From: JBBROS01 sp965213845
GTDB lineage: Bacteria; Pseudomonadota; Alphaproteobacteria; Acetobacterales; Acetobacteraceae
Assembly (NCBI GenBank): GCA_965213845.1
Contig: CBDCAI010000014.1
Coordinates: forward strand, 835,555-899,554
Length of the DNA stretch: 64,000 bases
Direction of reading: 5' to 3'
Part shown: positions 1 through 7,678 of the stretch, piece after piece
How the letters are laid out: every line of letters begins with the position of its first letter
Numbering within the stretch: position 1 is the stretch's first letter
The notes under the pieces: model-generated
Database searches by the model: none
The model's input: the letters and a program-made list of their open reading frames with translations, nothing else
What the model was told of the DNA's origin: nothing
Made by a program: the position numbers and the translations under genes

Positions 1-257
1 ACGCCGATGTCGCGCCGGGGCCCGGTAATGGCGCTGCCGTCCAGCATGGCCTGGCCCGCGCTGGGCGGCTGCAAGCCGGCCAGGATGCGCAGCAGCGTGC
101 TCTTGCCGCAGCCGGACGGCCCCACCACGGCGACGAAGGCACCCTCGGGCACGGAGAAGTCGATGTCGTGCAGCGCCACGACCGGCCCGCTGCCCGTGTC
201 GTAGGTCTTGCCCAGCCCCTGCACGGCGATCGACGTCCGCGCCTCCATGGCGGCCAT
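1..257 (-). CDS. ABC transporter ATP-binding protein, N-terminal part (runs off left edge)
   Basis: Only the first 85 or so codons are present; the gene continues beyond base 1. The translation shows an N-terminal strand typical of nitrate/sulfonate/taurine-type (SsuB/TauB) ATPases and a perfect Walker A, GPSGCGKSTLL, about 45 residues in, followed by LRILAGLQPPSAG. The last visible residues, GPRRDIG, lead towards the Q-loop. ATG codons at 257 and 248 and a GTG at 266 are all in frame; 257 is taken here without strong ribosome-binding evidence. The gene is divergent from the amidohydrolase at 403, so an oligo-component importer could feed that enzyme; this is inference. The signature motif and Walker B lie outside the window, so the subfamily is not certain. 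Confidence 0.85.
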   Translation of the reverse strand, partial: MAAMEARTSIAVQGLGKTYDTGSGPVVALHDIDFSVPEGAFVAVVGPSGCGKSTLLRILAGLQPPSAGQAMLDGSAITGPRRDIG

Positions 258-402
258 GCCGTCCACGCCGTTCCCCCGTTTGTTGCATCGTACGCTACGG
301 TGGGGGGCCGCACGCGTCAACGAGGGTCCCGTCAAACACGCCCGTGTGGCGCATCGCCCGGAGCCGGGCCATGATCGCGCCGGGATCGAAGGGCGGCACA
401 GC

Positions 403-1842
403 ATGAACACCACCTGCATCAGGAACGCGGCCTGGATCGTCGCATGGGACGCTTCGGCGGGGTGCCATGCGTATCTGCGGGATGCGGACGTGGTGTTCAC
501 GGGGGACACGATCGATTTCGTGGGGCGGCATTGGGCGGGTGTGGCGGACACGGAGGTGGACGGGCGGGAGCGGCTGGTGATCCCGGGGTTGGTGGACATC
601 CATTCGCATCCGAGCACGGAGCCGTTCTTCCGGGGTCTGCGGGAGGAGCATGGGGTGCCGCAGATGTGGATGAGCGGGCTGTACGAGCGGGGGCAGGCGT
701 ATCGTCCGCAGACGGCGGCGGACCGGAACGCGGCGAAGACGGTGGCGTATTCGGAGATGCTGCTGACGGGGGTGACGACGGTCGCGGACCTTTCGGGGCC
801 GGACGAGGGGTGGATCGACCTGGCGGCGGCGAGCGGGCTGCGGGTGTTCCTGGCGCCGGGGTATGCGTCGGCGCGGTGGAAGCTCGAGGGGGAGTGGAAG
901 CTGGGGTATGCGTGGGACGAGGCGGGGGGCAGGCGGGGATTCGAGGCGGCGCTGGGGCTGATCGCGGCGGCGCGGGGGCATGCTTCGGGGCGGCTTTCGG
1001 GGATCGTGTTCCCGGCGCAGATCGACACGTGCACGGCGGACCTGCTGGCGGACAGCCATGCGGCGGCGGTGTCGCTGGGGGTTCCGTTCACGACGCACTG
1101 CGCGCAGAGCGTGAACGAGTTCAACGAGATGGTGAACCGGACGGGTCTGACGCCGATCCAGTGGGCGCAGCGGATCGGGGTTTTGAGCCCTTCGACGATA
1201 TTGGGGCATGCGATCTTCACGGACGAGCATTCGTGGGTGCGGTGGCACACGCGGCGGGACGTGGCGATCTTGGCGGAGACGGGGACGAGCGTGGCGCACT
1301 GCCCTTCGCCGTTCGCGCGGTATGGGCACATGCTCGAGGATTTCGGGCGGTATGGGCGGGCGGGGATCAACATGGGGTTCGGGACGGACGTGGCGCCGCA
1401 CAACCTGGTGGAGGAGATGCGCCTGGCGGCGATCCTGGCGCGGATCGCGGCGCGGGACATCGAGACGACGAGCACGGCGGCGCTGTTCCATGCGGCGACG
1501 GTGGGGGGTGCGACGGCGCTGGGCCGGACGGATATCGGGCGGGTTGCGGTGGGGGCGAAGGCGGACCTGGTGCTGGTGGACCTGCGGAACCCGTTCATGC
1601 GTCCGGCGCGGGACCCGCTGCGGTCGTTGGTGTACACGGCGGCGGACCGGGCGATCCGGGACGTGTATGTGGCGGGGTCGGCGGTGGTTCGGGACGGCGG
1701 GATCGTGACGATGGACCACGAGGCGGCGTTGGAGGCGCTGGCGGAGGCGCAGGCGCGGATGATGGCGGATACGCCGGGCCATGACTTCCGGGGGCGGACG
1801 GCGGCGGAGATCACACCGCTGAGCCTGCCTGTGATGCAGTAG
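403..1842 (+). CDS. amidohydrolase / cytosine-deaminase-like metal-dependent hydrolase
   Basis: A 479-residue protein of the amidohydrolase superfamily, which cleaves C-N or C-Cl bonds on rings and amides with one or two divalent metals. Visible landmarks in order are the metal motif VDIHSHPST (about residue 65), a His in THCAQSVNEF (about 230), GHAIFTDEH (about 270), AHCPSPFARYG (about 300) and the Asp of GFGTDVAPHN (about 325). A C-terminal composite-domain strand follows (GAKADLVLVDL). This order fits the TrzA/AtzB/SAH-deaminase branch. The open frame extends upstream to 208, but ATG 403 is the sensible start because the family begins about there. Third positions favour G (GGG, CGG, GCG), unlike genes after base 10000. 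Substrate not predictable; divergence from the ABC ATPase hints at use of an imported heterocycle. Confidence 0.85.
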   Translation: MNTTCIRNAAWIVAWDASAGCHAYLRDADVVFTGDTIDFVGRHWAGVADTEVDGRERLVIPGLVDIHSHPSTEPFFRGLREEHGVPQMWMSGLYERGQAYRPQTAADRNAAKTVAYSEMLLTGVTTVADLSGPDEGWIDLAAASGLRVFLAPGYASARWKLEGEWKLGYAWDEAGGRRGFEAALGLIAAARGHASGRLSGIVFPAQIDTCTADLLADSHAAAVSLGVPFTTHCAQSVNEFNEMVNRTGLTPIQWAQRIGVLSPSTILGHAIFTDEHSWVRWHTRRDVAILAETGTSVAHCPSPFARYGHMLEDFGRYGRAGINMGFGTDVAPHNLVEEMRLAAILARIAARDIETTSTAALFHAATVGGATALGRTDIGRVAVGAKADLVLVDLRNPFMRPARDPLRSLVYTAADRAIRDVYVAGSAVVRDGGIVTMDHEAALEALAEAQARMMADTPGHDFRGRTAAEITPLSLPVMQ

Positions 1843-1852
1843 GGGTTTGGGG

Positions 1853-2533
1853 ATGGTCAACCTGGGCTTGGCGGCGGTGTTCTTCGTGGCGATCCATCTG
1901 GGGGTTTCCGGCACGACGCTGCGGGACGCGCTGACGGCCCGGCTGGGGCTGCGGGCGTACATGGTGGTGTTCTCGGTCGCTTCGGTGGCGGGGATGGCCT
2001 GGCTGGTGGGGGCGTACAAGGCGGCGGACTATGTGCCGAGCTGGGGCATGCTCGAGTGGTGGAAGCCGTTCGCGATCGTGCTGATGCTGCCGGCGTTCCT
2101 GCTGGTGGTGGTGGGGCTGTCGACGCCGAACCCGACCTCCGTGGCGCAGGAGGCGCTGGTGGCGCAGGCGCCGCGGGGGATCGTGCGCGTGACCCGGCAC
2201 CCCTTCCTGGTGGGGGTGGCGCTGTGGTCTTTCGTTCACCTTGTGGGCAACGGGGACGCGGCCTCAGCCCTGTTGTTCGGGGCGATGCTGGTGGTCTCGG
2301 TCGCGGGGACGTTCTCGATCGACGCCAAGCGGCGGCGGGTGCTGGGGGATGCGGCGTGGGACGGTTTCGCGCGGCAGACCTCGATATTGCCGTTCGGGGC
2401 GATCATCGGGGGGCGCAACCGGTTCGTGCCGGGCGAGCTGGGATGGTGGCGGCTGGGGGTGGGGGTGTTGGCCTATGGGCTGATGCTGGGGGGACACGCG
2501 CATATCGTCGGCGTATCGCCCTGGCCGGGGTGA
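1853..2533 (+). CDS. NnrU-like integral membrane protein
   Basis: 226 residues with about six hydrophobic segments. The first begins at the N-terminus (LGLAAVFFVAIHLGVSG) and the last at WRLGVGVLAYGLML near the end. The segment VRVTRHPFLVGVALWS is characteristic of the NnrU / isoprenylcysteine-carboxyl-methyltransferase-like membrane fold, in which the R-HP-(F/L) motif lies near the active region. NnrU is named from nitrite/nitric-oxide reduction clusters, but no such genes are visible here, so a denitrification role is not supported. A TTG at 1847 is in frame; ATG 1853 is preferred. It starts 10 bases after the amidohydrolase stop, so the two are probably co-transcribed. Its 3' part lies opposite the hypothetical gene on the other strand. 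Confidence 0.75.
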   Translation: MVNLGLAAVFFVAIHLGVSGTTLRDALTARLGLRAYMVVFSVASVAGMAWLVGAYKAADYVPSWGMLEWWKPFAIVLMLPAFLLVVVGLSTPNPTSVAQEALVAQAPRGIVRVTRHPFLVGVALWSFVHLVGNGDAASALLFGAMLVVSVAGTFSIDAKRRRVLGDAAWDGFARQTSILPFGAIIGGRNRFVPGELGWWRLGVGVLAYGLMLGGHAHIVGVSPWPG

Positions 2534-3148
2534 GTCGCCGCGGGGTTGGGCCGGGGCGCGGAGGGCGCGGGTGTGGAGGGTTTGGAGGTCTTTGGGGGTT
2601 CGGCGTTTCCAGGGGTTTGTGCCGGGTTGGTGGGCGATGCCGAGGTCTCGGGTGATCTGGCGGACGATTTCTGCGGGGGTTTGGGTTTCGAGGTCGAATT
2701 CGAGGTCCGGGGCGTCGAGGCGGTCGAGGAACTCGGCCTCGAGGGCCTGGCGTTCGTCCGGGGTGCGGGTGCGCTGGATGGTGTCTTCGACGTGGCGGAT
2801 GACGTGTTTGCGGGCGGCGATGCGGGCTGCCGCCCGGGCCTGGGTAGGGGCGCGGGTGGGGTCGGGCTTGGGGGTGGGGGGCTGGTCGAGTTTCTGGGCG
2901 AGGAGGATGGTGCGGCGGACGGTTCGGGCGATGCGCTCGAAGGCGTGCGCAAGGGCGGCGGCCTGAGCGGCGGCGGCGGGCGCGGGGGTTTGGGCGGGTT
3001 GGGGGGTGGTGATCTGCTGGTGGAGGTGCCGGGCGATGTCGGTGCCCATGGTGACGAGGTCGTGGAGGACCTGGTGGTAGTGGGGTGTGTGGTCGGGGCG
3101 GTTCTGCTCCGGGATGGGGTTGGGGGATGGCACGGAACATAGGAACAT
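2264..3148 (-). CDS. hypothetical Pro/Arg/His-rich protein (antisense overlap with nnrU-like gene)
   Basis: The frame opens at ATG 3148. The first 200 residues or so look like a real, mostly helical protein: a stretch rich in His and Asp (DHTPHYHQVLHDLV), then FERIARTVRRTILLAQKLD, ARIAARKHVIRHVEDTI and EAEFLDRLDAPDLEFD. The family is not recognised. A TTGACA sequence (minus strand, about 3160-3165) sits just upstream and may be a -35 element. The last 90 residues read antisense through the nnrU-like gene and are low-complexity, so the true end may be earlier, with the stop lost to the strong G/C skew, or the two genes overlap convergently by 270 bases. The opposite strand also has an open frame (2546-3142), but it is Gly/Val-rich and unlike a protein. 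Confidence 0.5.
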   Translation of the reverse strand: MFLCSVPSPNPIPEQNRPDHTPHYHQVLHDLVTMGTDIARHLHQQITTPQPAQTPAPAAAAQAAALAHAFERIARTVRRTILLAQKLDQPPTPKPDPTRAPTQARAAARIAARKHVIRHVEDTIQRTRTPDERQALEAEFLDRLDAPDLEFDLETQTPAEIVRQITRDLGIAHQPGTNPWKRRTPKDLQTLHTRALRAPAQPRGDSPRPGRYADDMRVSPQHQPIGQHPHPQPPPSQLARHEPVAPPDDRPERQYRGLPRETVPRRIPQHPPPLGVDRERPRDRDHQHRPEQQG

Positions 3149-3282
3149 ATTCTTTGTCTTGTGTCAAGGCTGGGTGGTGGGGGTTCATTGGCTTTTCGTT
3201 GCGGGTGGCGGGGCGGGCGTGTTAACCGTGGTTGCTGTGCGGGCTGCACGGGATGGGCGGCGGACGGCTTCGGGAGGGTGGG

Positions 3283-5148
3283 ATGCGGGGTTTGTTCGTC
3301 GTGTTGGCCGGTTTGGTGCTGGGTTTTTCGGGCGGGGCTTTCGGGCAGTCGGTGAGCACGGTGGCGAGCAACGCGCTGTTGAAGGCGGCGAGCGCATCGT
3401 CGACGCCGGTATTCCGGGCGGGTTTCCGGTTTGCGGGGGATGGGGGTGCGGCGACGTACAACTACATCTCGACGACGTGCACGGTGCCGGATGACGGGGC
3501 GGAGGTTCTGCCGACGAGCGGGGTGGGGTGTTGGATCGCGGATTTGGGGAGCATCCGTCCGACGCCGATGATCTGGGGGTGCTATGGGGATGCTTCCAGC
3601 GACGACACGGCGTGTCTGCAGAGTGCATTCAACGCGTCGGCTTACAGCACATTGTACAATGGGCGGTTCTCGTATTGCCTGAACCCGCCGGATCCGCCGG
3701 GTGGGCCTCCTAACCTGACCGGGATTACGGTTGCCTATCCCATCATCTACGTTGGGACGGGGATCAATCCGGTTGACGTCAACCATCCCACGCTGCCGAA
3801 CAATTTCGGTATCAGGCAGTGCAAGCAGAACCTGAGGGCGATCACGATAACTTCCAGTTCTGTCTTCTTCCGAGATTTGCTTGTCACCGCGAATGCGGGC
3901 GGAGCCAACAGTAGTGGGGCCACGTTCACTGTCGGGTCCGCGACGTCAAGTGTCGCCGGAAATCCGAACGGCGTCACGTTCGACAACGTGAAGGTGGACG
4001 GGCCCTGCATCGGGTTCGATCTGGCGGGAATCACGCTCACGCTGAACTTGGTGCAGCAGGTCAACCTCAGCGGCGCGGGGTGTTACGGCATGCGTATCGG
4101 GCACAAGACATACAGTGCCAAGACCGAGGAAGTCCGTATCCTGAACTCTAACAACACCATCAGCAGCACTGCGCCGCCTCCTAGCGCCGCCATCTTGATC
4201 GAGGATGTCGGTGGGTTGACGTTGTCCAATGTGGACAACATTGGAGCGGGGACTGTTTTTTGTCCCGGCCAGATCGTGGTGGAGGGTACCCCAACTGGAC
4301 AGGAAGTTGACTGGGCTGGAGTCATTAGGACGGAGTTTGGCGACACGTTGAATGGCCCTGCATTGTTGATTGACACTTGCGCCAGCCTGGGGGTGGTCAA
4401 GGGAGCTGTCATCAACACCGGATGGGCTTCGACTTCGTTGGACAGCCACGGTGTCGTCATCCGGAACACGGGCGGGGGGACCATCCAAGGGATCCACTTC
4501 GTTGCGCTGCGGGCGTACAACAACTACGGGTCTGGCGTGCAGATCCAGACGGCGAACGCCAGTGACGTGTCGTTCGATGGTTCGTTCATGTGTGGCAACG
4601 GTCTCGCTGGCTCTAACACGTATGCCAACATTTCTGTCGCTGCGGGGGTGAGGCTGTTTGCGCTTCGGGGCAGCCGGGTCAGCGATCGTTGCGACGGCTT
4701 CTTCACGCCCGCGGGCTCCACGGCGGTGACCAACACGCCAATCCTGCTGAGCGGCAACGACTCTTCGCCGCCCTACACCAACAACGATCTGCTTACGATC
4801 ATCGGCAATGATCTGAGCGGGAATGCGTTGCCGGCCATTCAGGGAACGCCTTCGAACGCGGCGACGAGCGTCAACGTCCGGCATAACCTCGGGGTCGACA
4901 ATGCGGCCCCCACGATCGCGAGCGCAGGCACGATCACGCTGGGTTATTTCCCGCTGTATCTGCTTACCGGGACGGCGGACATCTCGACGATCCAAGGGCA
5001 TCCGTACAACTGGACCATGACGTTGATCCCGACGGATGCGCCGATCACGTTCCTTGCGGGAAGCGGCATTTGCCACAGCTTCACCGCGGTCCGTTATGCG
5101 CGGGTGACGTTGAGCTGGCAGGCTTCGCTGGCGTGTTGGGCATCGTAA
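3283..5148 (+). CDS. secreted right-handed beta-helix (pectate-lyase-like / tail-spike-like) protein
   Basis: 621 residues. The start at ATG 3283 is chosen because it gives a clean Sec signal peptide (MRGLFVVLAGLVLGFSGGAFG, cleavage near residue 22); the open frame begins 17 codons upstream. After a linker, GCYGDASSDDTACLQSAFN resembles the N-terminal cap of pectate-lyase-3 / tail-spike folds. Short repeats rich in Asn, Val, Gly and Ser then suggest a parallel beta-helix (roughly residues 150-540), with a C-terminal cap containing two Cys. Catalytic residues were not identified, so it may bind or cleave polysaccharide. Base composition changes inside the gene: G-rich ends, lower GC from about 3640 to 4400. 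It lies immediately upstream of two exported repeat proteins and may belong to the same surface or extracellular matrix locus. Confidence 0.65.
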   Translation: MRGLFVVLAGLVLGFSGGAFGQSVSTVASNALLKAASASSTPVFRAGFRFAGDGGAATYNYISTTCTVPDDGAEVLPTSGVGCWIADLGSIRPTPMIWGCYGDASSDDTACLQSAFNASAYSTLYNGRFSYCLNPPDPPGGPPNLTGITVAYPIIYVGTGINPVDVNHPTLPNNFGIRQCKQNLRAITITSSSVFFRDLLVTANAGGANSSGATFTVGSATSSVAGNPNGVTFDNVKVDGPCIGFDLAGITLTLNLVQQVNLSGAGCYGMRIGHKTYSAKTEEVRILNSNNTISSTAPPPSAAILIEDVGGLTLSNVDNIGAGTVFCPGQIVVEGTPTGQEVDWAGVIRTEFGDTLNGPALLIDTCASLGVVKGAVINTGWASTSLDSHGVVIRNTGGGTIQGIHFVALRAYNNYGSGVQIQTANASDVSFDGSFMCGNGLAGSNTYANISVAAGVRLFALRGSRVSDRCDGFFTPAGSTAVTNTPILLSGNDSSPPYTNNDLLTIIGNDLSGNALPAIQGTPSNAATSVNVRHNLGVDNAAPTIASAGTITLGYFPLYLLTGTADISTIQGHPYNWTMTLIPTDAPITFLAGSGICHSFTAVRYARVTLSWQASLACWAS

Positions 5149-5215
5149 GTTGCCGTAGCAGCCTCGTACCTGGTGCACCAACCTGTAGACTGTTGTTAGT
5201 GGGAGCAATCACGCG

Positions 5216-7471
5216 ATGGCCAAGCTTGTCACGCCGCCGAACGGAGGTCTCTTGCTGTCGTCGTCCGGCACTTACGACAGTGTCGAGGTCGGCGACAGCA
5301 GCTACCTGGCTGCCGATGGAAGTGGCGTGGTCGTCACCATTCTTGGGGCAGCTACCATCGACGCGGGTGGGGGCTCGGTGGGCGCCGAAGACGGTGCATC
5401 CATTCGGCTCTTGGGCCCAGCACTTTCGTTGGATGGCGGTGCTTTCCAAGCTTTTTTAAAGGGAGATGGTTCCACACTGGAGGTGGCATCCGGAAATTTT
5501 TTTGTCGATGAAATTGTAGCGGCTCATCTAGCCGGCGACGTTTTGGCGACGAATGCTACTGTCATCGTCGACAGTAGCAATGTCACGCTTGGCGTCTTGG
5601 GGTTCTACAAGGGGGATGTTTTCAAGTTCAGCAGCCCTGCTGTCTCGCTGAAATACGCTGGCGGTTATACTAGTGAAAGCATCGTCTACGTGAGCGGCAA
5701 CCTGTCCGTGACGGAAGCTGATGGAAGTTTGGTGACAATCAGCCTCTATGTGGACAGCAACCGCTACAGCGGCTCGTTCCTGCCGAACTATCAGCCGGGC
5801 AACTTCGTCATCGTGAATGGTGCGGTGTCGTATCAGGTGGTCGTGCCGCCTGTGGTGCCTGTGATCAGCGGGACGTTCGGGGGGCAGGCGATCCGGGAGG
5901 GGGTGGGTCAGGCGGCTTTTGCGAAGGCGGTGGTCACGGACGGGAATGCCGGGGCGACGGACACGGCGGTGGTGCAGCTGTCGACGGTGAGCGGGGTGTT
6001 GACGGACCCGAATGCGGCGGCGGACGGGAGCAGCTTCAACGCGGCGACGGGGACGTACAGCGTGTCGGGGACGGCGGCGGCGGTGACGCAGGCGTTGGAG
6101 GGGCTGGTGTTCACGCCGAAGGCGTATTCGCTGACGCCGGCGAGCGGGTTCTCGACGACGCTGAAGCTGACGGTCACAAGCAGTGCGGGCACGAGCAGCA
6201 CGCCAACGGTGGCGACGGACAGCGCGACGGTGGTGTCGACGTTCGGGGCTTTGGTGCCGAACAATTTTTCGCCGGGGGGGTCGGTGGGGGCGACGTCGGG
6301 GTTGATCGTTCAGCATGCGTCGGGGGCGGCGCTGCTGTATTCGTCGACGGGGCAGGCGGTGGTCTCGTTGGGGAATGCGGGGGCTTCGTGGCACATCGTG
6401 GCGACGGGGGACTTCGACGGGGACGGGAACGCGGACCTTCTGCTGCAGAACGACAGCGGGGCGCTGGTCGACTATCTGATGAACGGGACGTCGATCGCGT
6501 CGGGGCACAGCCTGGGGAACCCGGGGTCGAACTGGCATGTGCGGGGGACGGGGGACTTCAACGGGGACGGGCGGTCGGACCTGGTGGTGCAGAGCGATGC
6601 CGGGTCGATGGTGGTGTTGGAGACGGATGGGAGCCGGCTGGTGGCGGGGGTGTCGCTGGGGAGCCTGCCGGGGGGTTGGGCGGTGGAGGGGGTGGGGGAC
6701 TTCAACGGGGACGGGCGGCCGGACCTGTTGGTGCAGGGGCCCGACGGGACGCTGGTGGTGTATCTGGTGAACGGGGGGGTGATCACGGCGGGGGGCGTGG
6801 TGGGGAACCCGGGGGCGGGGTATTCGGTGGGCGGGGTGGGGAACTACAACGGGGACAGCAAGGCGGACATCCTGTTGCACAACGACGACGGGGTGAACGT
6901 GGTGTGGGACGTGGCGGACACGACTCTGGTGGGGAGCGCGTTCGTGGGTAATTCGGGGTCAGGCTCGGTCGCGGTGGGGGGGCTGGACCTGGACGGGGAC
7001 GGTCGGTCGGACCTGGTGACGCAGGATGCGGGGACGGCGGTGATTTCGGGGTCGACGATCGGGGGGGCGCCGGGGAGCGGGCAGAGCGTGGTGACGGGGA
7101 GCGGGGTTCTGGCGGGGCCGGGTTCGGGGTGGCTTGTGGTGGGGAGCAACCCGATGACGTTCCTGGACGGGACGACCCTGTATGGGGCGGACGTTCGGGG
7201 CGGGGGGAACCTGGTGCTTTCGGGGACGCCGGGGGCGGACGAGTTCGTGCTGACGGCGGTGGGGGACGGGGTTCATGTGGTTCAGGGGTTCGACCCGGCG
7301 CAGGACCTGGTGGCGTTGAGCGCGTCGCAGTTCCCGAGCTATGCGGCGGTGCAGGCGGACGAGCAGGTGTATCAGGGGGGGACGTTCCTGGGGCTGAGCG
7401 CGACGGCGGCGATCGTGATCGCGGGGGTGCTGCCGGGGCAGCTGGGGGCGGGGAACTTCGTGTTGCGGTAG
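5216..7471 (+). CDS. FG-GAP/VCBS-repeat exoprotein, paralogue 1 (variable head, shared tail)
   Basis: 751 residues, no N-terminal signal peptide. Residues 1-210 form a head of short Gly/Ser/Val-rich beta repeats ending VVNGAV-type. Residues 220-345 form a cadherin/bacterial-Ig-like module (PVISGTFGGQAIREGVGQ onward). Residues 365-650 carry five calcium-binding-type FG-GAP/VCBS blades with the cores DFDGDGNADL, DFNGDGRSDL, DFNGDGRPDL, NYNGDSKADI and DLDGDGRSDL. The last 90 residues (VLSGTPGADEF, QGFDPAQDLVAL, ending NFVLR) resemble the C-terminal, uncleaved region of type I secretion substrates. The inference is export by an ABC-type (type I) system encoded elsewhere; none is in the window. 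From codon 210 to beyond the stop, the DNA is essentially identical to that of the next gene. Confidence 0.75.
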   Translation: MAKLVTPPNGGLLLSSSGTYDSVEVGDSSYLAADGSGVVVTILGAATIDAGGGSVGAEDGASIRLLGPALSLDGGAFQAFLKGDGSTLEVASGNFFVDEIVAAHLAGDVLATNATVIVDSSNVTLGVLGFYKGDVFKFSSPAVSLKYAGGYTSESIVYVSGNLSVTEADGSLVTISLYVDSNRYSGSFLPNYQPGNFVIVNGAVSYQVVVPPVVPVISGTFGGQAIREGVGQAAFAKAVVTDGNAGATDTAVVQLSTVSGVLTDPNAAADGSSFNAATGTYSVSGTAAAVTQALEGLVFTPKAYSLTPASGFSTTLKLTVTSSAGTSSTPTVATDSATVVSTFGALVPNNFSPGGSVGATSGLIVQHASGAALLYSSTGQAVVSLGNAGASWHIVATGDFDGDGNADLLLQNDSGALVDYLMNGTSIASGHSLGNPGSNWHVRGTGDFNGDGRSDLVVQSDAGSMVVLETDGSRLVAGVSLGSLPGGWAVEGVGDFNGDGRPDLLVQGPDGTLVVYLVNGGVITAGGVVGNPGAGYSVGGVGNYNGDSKADILLHNDDGVNVVWDVADTTLVGSAFVGNSGSGSVAVGGLDLDGDGRSDLVTQDAGTAVISGSTIGGAPGSGQSVVTGSGVLAGPGSGWLVVGSNPMTFLDGTTLYGADVRGGGNLVLSGTPGADEFVLTAVGDGVHVVQGFDPAQDLVALSASQFPSYAAVQADEQVYQGGTFLGLSATAAIVIAGVLPGQLGAGNFVLR

Positions 7472-7601
7472 GGGGCGCCGGGGCGCGGGGCTGGGGGGGT
7501 CATGGGGTGAGGCCGACCAGGCTGCGGGCGAAGTCCAAAGCGATGAAGGGGCGGAGGTCGTCGACCTGTTCGCCGACGCCGATGGCGTGGACGGGCAGGC
7601 C
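5845..7601 (+). repeat. 1757-bp direct repeat, copy 1
   Basis: This stretch matches 8311-10067 at a constant offset of 2466 bases; the one difference seen is C at 5869 against T at 8335. It covers the 3' 1627 bases of paralogue 1, the 28 bases after its stop, and about 100 bases that match the 3' end of ftsY. Identity begins abruptly at GCCGCCTGTGG and stops abruptly after GGGCAGGCC. No terminal inverted repeats, target duplications or transposase are seen at the borders, so this is not an insertion sequence. Near-identity at synonymous sites implies recent duplication or gene conversion. Confidence 0.95.
7500..7601 (-). pseudogene. truncated 3' fragment of ftsY carried inside repeat copy 1
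   Basis: Read on the minus strand, this encodes the last 33 residues of FtsY (GLPVHAIGVGEQVDD onward to SLVGLTP and stop), identical to the intact gene at 9966. Upstream of GLP the match ends and the sequence becomes unrelated. No start codon or G domain is present, so it cannot be functional. It marks the copy next to intact ftsY (8311-10067) as the source and copy 1 as derived. Confidence 0.9.
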
Positions 7602-7678
7602 TCGCTGTCCTGTTGGGCGAGTTAGCACAAGACTGGCTCGTCTATGACGACGGTAAATCCTAGTCTTCGGAGCACTCG

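Noticed and set aside
1853..2533. Denitrification-related NnrU role
   Set aside because: No nitrite or nitric-oxide reductase genes nearby; the family name alone does not support it.
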